DNA from: Phellopilus nigrolimitatus
Lineage: Eukaryota; Basidiomycota; Agaricomycetes; Hymenochaetales; Hymenochaetaceae
Direction: 5' to 3'
Length of the DNA: 64,000 nucleotides
Assembly: GCA_021029095.1 (NCBI GenBank)
Contig: JAJOHG010000007.1
Span: 930,001 to 994,000, forward strand
Below, one piece after another: positions 56,773 through 64,000 of this stretch. Position 1 is the stretch's first letter, and every line of letters begins with the position of its first letter. The position numbers and the translations under genes are program-made. Below the pieces are notes generated by a model. That model had not been told where the DNA came from. It saw nothing but the letters and a program-made list of their open reading frames with translations, and searched no databases.

Positions 56773-58948
56773 TCAAGCCTTTTGCCGCCAGGCCAATGGC
56801 CTCCAGGCAAATGGGCCTGTCGAATCCAAGCCCTCGGATCCATACACGTCCAAGTCCCCATTTCTTGCGTACGCGGACGGTTCGTAGCGCAGGACATATA
56901 CGGAGAACGACTTAGGGACGCGCATCCGATGAGTCTTGGAGTCCGAATCCGACACTGCCAAACGCAAGTTCTCGGGTTTCATGCCTTCCGTAACTGCGCA
57001 AAATCGTTTTCCATAAAGACCGAAAAAAGCCTCCGCAACGTAAGCCAGCTCCCCGTTTACGGTGCGCCCGGCGACTATCGGATAGTGACCGACGCTAGAG
57101 AATGCTTCGCCGCGCTGCACACGTAGCTGAAGCAGGACATCGGCGTCGAGTTTTAGGTCATAATTTCCTTTGCCAGTACAGTCTCTGTCACAGGAGAAGT
57201 CATAGTTCTAATGTGCGCAAAGAGAATCATCAGTAGTTTACTCTTAGGAGCTGGTGATCAAACAGAGTCAGAGGGCTTACGTAGATATGTATTAGTTTGC
57301 CATTTGCATCACAGTGTCGATAGAACATTAGCACAAGCGTGCCAATTCTTCTAATATTTCGGACCTGTTGTGATTCAGCCAACTGTGCAAACTCGGGAGT
57401 TCTCCCATATCGGGTTGTAGAGAGTGCCCGCAATATGGCGGCTCGACAATAGAAATCTATGACAAGGAGAGAGGTGACGCAATTCCGGGCACGACTCGAT
57501 AGCAATTGATCTTCACTATAAACAAAATGTGAATGGGAAAGGCATATAGGAATAGTAGGTAATGACGAAGTACCTGTCAGTGAAAAAGGCGAGTTTCTGA
57601 CTCAGTCTTCTTAGCTTTTCAGACTGGACAACCCAAGGCAGAACAGAAAGAGAATCTTTGTCGCCCATTTGCTCGTGAAGGATTCGGTAAAATATGACGT
57701 TCGGCGTACTGAAGAGTCTGGCGAAAAGAGTCCGCAGCACAGAGTGTGGATATGAATCCCAAACATGATCCCATTTGATGTACGAAAGGTCATCATCAGC
57801 TGTACTGCCTTGACGTGCGAAGCTACGCAGAAGAGCGACTGTCCAAATTGCGTGATCCTCCTCGAACGGACGGTCCTCCATGAGCCACTGGAAAGTCTCT
57901 GAGCCAACAGTCCGTGGTAGTTTATCCGCGTGCCTATTGGAGGAGTAAGTAAGGGTGCTAGCGGGAAGGAGAAAGGGCACAAGAGATTGACCGGATAATC
58001 ATTTCCAGTATCCGTCTAATCCGGTGCAAGATATCCATGCTCTTGCCTTTGAAGAATCCAAGTAAACTATCAAAGAGTTGATCGACAGATTCCCATTCCG
58101 GAGAGGTATCAAGGACAACGTTCAAGTAATCTAGAATTGGCATTGAAGGCGTGTTATAAAGAGGCCAGCCTACCCGTACAACCCATCTAACAACAATAAA
58201 CGAGCGTTCGGGATCCCTATCGACCATATTTGTTATTACGTGAGTTTCAGTAAGGGAGTGCAAAGAGTCGTTTACGTACCTCACGTAAGTCCATACATTT
58301 GAAGCCGGCTTGAAATAAGTTAATAATTTCTTTCTTTTCACATCCCTCAACTCTTGCATGAGCATGTCATCGGTGACCGAGACTAGCGCCTTGCGAGAGC
58401 GACTTAAGAGGGAGACATCATAATCACTCCGTACGAAGAGCTCTTTATGTGCCAGTTCAATGAGGTGTGCTGCGCCCATGAATTTGAGGAGATCCCGAAC
58501 ATAATCGTCGTCCAAAGATAGATCGATAATACGATCCAAAGCCTGTCCCCTCGTAGACAGTGCATTCGACCTGAGCTGTACTATCAGCCCAACTTCAAAT
58601 TTAAAAGGGCTTGAAGATATGTTACCCGACGTATTTAAGCAAGAGCTTGCAGTCTTTCTCAATCTTTTTGGTTCTGAATTTCACCATGGAAAGGGGTGGA
58701 GACAAAACGGATGTGCTAGTGACGATCCCGCTGTTCTTCTGGATCCTAAGCGCCGTCGCTCGAGGTCCTCGGCCTAATCTTTCTGCCAATCTACCAAGCT
58801 GCATTTCGAGATGCTGGCCTGCGAAGCTGTAGAGTAAACCAAGTGTGCGTCCAGCACCGGGGAGATTGTCATCAGTCGCGTTCGTGCTGACGGAATACAA
58901 TGAAGCTTGATCAGAGTCAGCCATAGAGAGGAATTCCGAGGTCGACAT
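56773..58948 (-). CDS. DM9-like family protein C, unknown function
   Basis: Six exons: 58948-58626, 58570-58280, 58216-57992, 57933-57574, 57515-57281, 57207-56773, totalling 1,869 bp (622 aa), all in frame. Parallel to gene B with the same intron phases. Recognisable blocks: MSTSEFLSMADSDQASLYSV, LPGAGRTLGLLYSFAGQHLE, SMPILDYLNVVLDTSPEWES, LPRTVGSETFQWLMEDRP, WVVQSEKLRRLSQKLAFFTD, RARNCVTSLLVIDFYCRAAI, and the DM9-like end (VAGRTVNGELAYVAEAFF, FSVYVLRYEPSAY). It lacks gene B's acidic tail. The spacing to the LRR gene is 200 bp, tail to tail. Confidence 0.72.
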
Positions 58949-59649
58949 CGTGCGTCCGTCGTCGAATATCGCACCAGTGACAATCGATGAGAGGAAACAA
59001 TTGGGGGGCACGCTGACGAAGTGAACCAGCTGCAAATCTATACATTGAGACCCGAAGACACCGACCTGATTCCAAGAAGAGAGCATAGGAGCGATGGATA
59101 TCATGATCAAGGCGGTGTCACAGGGCTTGTCACCATCATGAAAAGCAACTTTTTGTTTTCCTGTCTTACGAGGACACGCACAGCGGTATAGCTCGAGCAA
59201 AGAGACACGGATAACATAAAAAAATGAAATCTGGAGAACGTAGAGAAGAAATGATATTGGTTAGAACTTGGTACACGACAAAACGAAAGTAAATCCCACG
59301 CCACCGCACGCCTAAGCACTTCCGCAGCTCTTCAGAGCGATGCTGAGCAGTGCACTTCTAACCAGAGAAATGCCGCGGTTAACGATGAAACACTCCTTCC
59401 CCGACCATTGCCCTATCGATCGTTCAATGGCCCCATGTGCCGATACTGCGTTCTCAAAGCGCTAGACAAGCAATGTGAGCGCAGTCTCCAGCACATGCGG
59501 AGGAATCGGGTTCGAACCATCCCATCGGAAATTCTCTCAAGTACGTCTCTCGTCTACGCATTGTCCCGATGGTAAAGAGAAAACCAATTGTAAAGGATTG
59601 CCCTCTGCGTGGCTGTTTCAAGACATGAACCCGTTAATATATGTAATTG

Positions 59650-59965
59650 GAACTGCAGTCTAACTACTGTTGCCCATATCGACGTTGAGCACCAGTTCTC
59701 CGCTTTGTCCTTCGCCTTTTATATCGATAACCAGCAAGTGCATCCTGTGCTTGTTGGTCGGCGCGGCGAGAACATCCGCGAGTATCTTCGAGGACTTTAC
59801 ACAGGCTCAAGCATTGGCTCGGCGAGGTGCAGCGTCTGCCTCATTTAATAAAGATACGTGCATATTTACCCACCTGCGCTCTCTGGAGTCATGATGTGGA
59901 GGAAAACTCGATCCTTCCGAAGGCACAGCGATTCGAGGAAGCTGCGTCACCGATGGAAGTTCACG
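59650..59965 (+). pseudogene. F-box/LRR family 3'-end remnant
   Basis: Around 59815-59960 the DNA matches the last part of the LRR gene (TTGGCTCGGC..CAGCGTCTGCC, then GGAAAACTCGATCC), with stops and shifts. The rest of the gene is absent. It marks a third copy of the LRR plus DM9-like pair. Confidence 0.6.
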
Positions 59966-60462
59966 CCTGCGGATAGTCTGGAAGGCAGCTGTCCGAATCT
60001 CGTCTCGTTTGAGCCTTCCTTCTCTGTGGCTTTGGCAGACATGACCTGTCAAATGACTGTGCCATGACCTGCCTAGCACTCTTTGAGATGTCCCCGTCTG
60101 AACGGCCTCTTGTTTCATTTCAATCGCGTGGGCTTCTTGGCTACTTCTGCTCCAGTTCCGCGAATATATTTGCTTGCCAGCACGACAGTCTCTTTTTTAT
60201 TTCTTTCTGTTACTTCAAGAGTTCGCTGCTTTCTATATTACGTGCAATCTTCAAAGAATGGGAAATATGTAACAGAGACATACTTATCATACATTGTCGA
60301 CTTTTTCAAAAGCCTTGAGAACCTACATGTAAGTACATATATTACCAGAACACTGATCACGACAATTCTATATGCGATACAACCATATCAAATACAACCT
60401 TCCAAGTCCAGTCCGACACGTTCACGAACATGAAGCCATCCCACCTAAGTATAAAAGCGCGT
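59966..60462. other. no gene seen
   Basis: AT-rich, short open frames only; contains the 3' flank of the RING gene. Confidence 0.5.
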
Positions 60463-62262
60463 TCACCCGTCCCCTTCGCCGAGCGTCAAGCGCTGCCTCT
60501 TCTTCTCCCGCTCGCGGAGACTGTGTGTGTCCTGCCGCCTCGCGAGCGGGTTGGCCGGGACGCCCGCTCCGTTTGCCTGCCGTCGCGTGCCCTTAGCGGG
60601 CAGGCCGTCCTTTACCTTCGACCCTTTCTTCGCGCTGGGCGAAGTCGACTGGAGGAGGTTCGTAGTCGGGTTCTTCGCGGCGACGGCGGAATGCGAGGAG
60701 CTAGACGCGCGAAAGTCTACGTTCTCCCGCCTTGATGTGGGCGCGAGCGGGGACCCGGGGAGGATGGATTTTCCCAGAAAGAGTAAATGGTCGCGGTTTG
60801 GATGTGCTGGATGCAGTTTAGACAAGACTCTTTCGACGCTGCGACTCAGCGTTGTGGGGTGTCCCTGCATGTCTAGATCGTGGATGCTGTGATCGCCGGC
60901 AAGCTGCGGCAACGATGGTGCTTCTGGCGCATTTGAATCTGGCACATCTAGAAAAAATGAGATACATGTTACCAGGAAATGAAGATGGGGCCCTAAATCA
61001 ACGTACTTTGTAGAAGCGAGAACGCCGAGCTGGAAGGCGGCGGCTCGTCTTCCTCGTCTAACCCGTAGGTGTTCTTACCTTCAATCTCCAAGGATGCGTC
61101 TGACGCTTCGTCCTCACAGACTTGTCGCATTTTCATGCTGCGCTTCATCTCCTCCAGTTCCTGCTTCTTTGCTTCGTACTTTCCGCGGGCGAAGAAACAA
61201 GGGCAAAGTAAATAAATCAGCACTGCGCACTCCGCATGGAACGAGGAATCGAGAATCTGCGTACTTTTTTCTTGTTCGCGCCGGCCTTCTTAATCCACGC
61301 CTTGTGGTCCTTCTCTATTTTCGACAGCGCCGACTCCGACTCCTCCCTCCCTTGCTGCGCCTCCATCAAGTTCCTCTTGAGCTCAGACATCTTGCCTATC
61401 AAATCGTCCTCGCGTCTTGTTCGTTCGAGTCGCTCCCTATCTAGCTCTTCGGAGCAGCGATGAAGACTCCGTTGGAGGGAGATTTCTTTGACCGAGCGCG
61501 AGCTCTCGAGGGCCTTGTTCTGGCTTTCCAGATTTCTGTACTTTGTAGAGACGTCGACTGCTTTCTGGTACGTCTGGAAATGACAGAGATTTAAACCATC
61601 AGTAGTGATCTACGAAGAAAGCACATACCGTCTGAAGCTTTTCTATGACCTCTGAAAGGCGATGGAGAACATCCTTATCCAAATGTTCTTAGATACCACA
61701 CAACTTTTCTATTCAGATGAAAGGAATGGCGCACCCTTATCTCGTCGTTCCCCTCCACGCTGTCTCCGACATCACGCATGACCCTCCCGACCGATGCAAA
61801 GATCAACCCTCTGTCATTTCCTCTTCCCGAGCGCGGCATTCTCCACTCCAGAGGGTCAGATGTGGCCAAGTCGTCGAGCAATTGTATCGATCGTTTGCTT
61901 CGAGTAAGAAAAGACCGCTTATTCTCTGACATTATCACATCAACAAGAACGTCCTCATTATGATGCGCATCTTCAATCAAAGCTCGCGCATCATACGTGC
62001 CGTGGGCAACGAAGACGCTGACAAGCTCGCGCTCTTTGCAAGTCAGACGGCAAACTGCGCACATGTCGGTACGAGAGAATCGATCTTCAGCACATGGCCT
62101 GCAGAATATATGATCTGATTCGCATTGTTGTTTCGTAAAAGCATATAGTACAAATAAAGTTAGCAACCACTCACTACATTTCGACGGCCGGACGAGCTCC
62201 GTATCTGCGTTGAACAAGTTGAAGCAGATGAAACACTGCGGAAGCTGTATTGAGAGGGTCAT
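60463..62262 (-). CDS. RING-HC (C3HC4) coiled-coil protein, probable E3 ligase
   Basis: Six exons: 62262-62175, 62114-61735, 61673-61629, 61573-61265, 61178-61007, 60947-60463, totalling 1,479 bp (492 aa), in frame. The RING is complete after splicing: C10, C13, C29, H31, C34, C37, C48, C51 (CFIC ... KCNHIFCRPC ... CAVC); intron 1 splits it. A central coiled coil follows at residues about 157-330 (VIEKLQTTYQKAVDVSTKYR, RNLMEAQQGREESESALSKI). The C-terminal part is Ser/Pro-rich and basic (LREREKKRQRLTL). The RING plus coiled-coil plus basic-tail order recalls TRAIP- or HEI10/Zip3-type ligases of the nucleus, but I cannot decide between them. Ubiquitin or SUMO E3 activity is inferred only from the RING. 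Confidence 0.82.
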
Positions 62263-63011
62263 AAGGCGTCGCGTGTTTAAGTTTCTTCAAGCCTTCAATG
62301 GGTTCTAAAATCGAGACGAACGTTGTGGTCAACGCGGTCGGTTGACAACTTGAGTTCGACACGTATACGACGCGTCTGTCACAGTGTCTTACGTAATCCG
62401 TTACGACACAAGTCACGCTTTCACCCGGCCGACGATATCTGCATTATGTAACCTACAGCAACCCTTCCTGCGGCATCAACGTAATTTTTGCATTGAGGAA
62501 GCTTGACCAAATGCACTTTGGCTGCTTAATGCGATTGGAAGTGAAAGATATGTCAGGTGCGAAGCGTCTTGCATTGCTTGTATACCATCCGCTTCTATCC
62601 TACATAGGACGCTTTAAATACGATATTAACACCAACAAAAGGAAATGACCGAGTTCATCAAAGCGTTACGCAGATGATACCAGGGAGTATAAAATGAGAC
62701 TGCGACCAGGACTTGTCGAACCATCACGAACCAAATTTAATCGACAAGGTGGACATGGAATCAAAAAGTTGATTTAGGCGGACATTCATCGAGGCTGAGG
62801 TCGCCATTGGGGCACGCGGGGATCTGCGTCACTTGGCCTGCTAAATTAATCAACCTTAAGGTAGAACATGGCAAGACTAATTCACAGCAACATACCATCG
62901 GTGCCAAGGGCAGGGAACGGCTCCGGGCAGACTTGCTGGATGCCCTCGTTCGACGTGCCGACGGGAAAGCTGCGCGCTCGTCAAAAAGGCAAGAATGACT
63001 AGGTCAGAAGA
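62263..63011. other. intergenic between RING and peroxidase genes
   Basis: Upstream DNA of the RING gene and downstream DNA of the peroxidase gene. A short plus-strand frame at 62807-62998 has no recognisable motif. Confidence 0.5.

Positions 63012-64000
<989 letters not shown>

Noticed and set aside
59509..59518. GGTTCGAACC, like a tRNA T-loop
   Set aside because: No 5-bp T-stem pairs around it and no acceptor or anticodon arm is found at the right distances.

Overview
The window is fungal nuclear DNA, almost certainly from an agaricomycete basidiomycete of the white-rot type. The signs are many short GT-AG introns (about 50-70 bp), a class II manganese peroxidase gene at the right edge, chromodomain Ty3/gypsy elements, and F-box, LRR and HNH gene families typical of mushrooms. 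There is no prokaryotic, organellar or rRNA sequence, and I found no convincing tRNA.

Left part (1-21,600): the end of a large Ser/Pro-rich protein gene; a truncated F-box pseudogene cut by a small TIR element; an intact SNM1/PSO2 DNA cross-link repair gene (minus); an HNH-endonuclease pseudogene; the ribosomal protein eS4 gene (minus) whose first coding exon is only the ATG; a 4.47-kb long-TIR element (13,099-17,570) with an exact 8-bp target duplication and captured gene fragments; a frameshifted serine-carboxypeptidase remnant; and an intact F-box gene (minus), the full-length relative of the truncated copy at 4,057.

Middle (21,640-40,219): a transposon nest. A decayed chromodomain Ty3/gypsy element (gypsy-1) has its 5' LTR cut by a second gypsy element (gypsy-2). 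Gypsy-2 has lost its integrase region and carries a Tc1-type element (DD34E, TA duplication) in its 5' LTR and an intact 5.56-kb hAT element in its gag frame. The hAT element carries an 11-exon transposase gene and, on the other strand, a three-exon gene of unknown function.

Next (40,608-43,907) comes an apparently perfect 3.3-kb palindrome with two 1,483-bp arms and a 334-bp spacer. It truncates one member of a local gene family. Each arm holds a smaller inverted-repeat element whose tips resemble those of the hAT element.

Right part (43,908-64,000): a cluster of two intermingled paralogous families. One encodes 620-655 aa proteins with a DM9/DUF3421-like end; the other encodes F-box/LRR proteins. 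Both occur as intact and broken copies. Also present are a type I membrane protein gene, a small unknown gene, a C3HC4 RING coiled-coil protein gene and the 3' part of a manganese peroxidase gene running off the window. Exon coordinates come from reading splice sites by eye; where given, every join keeps the reading frame.
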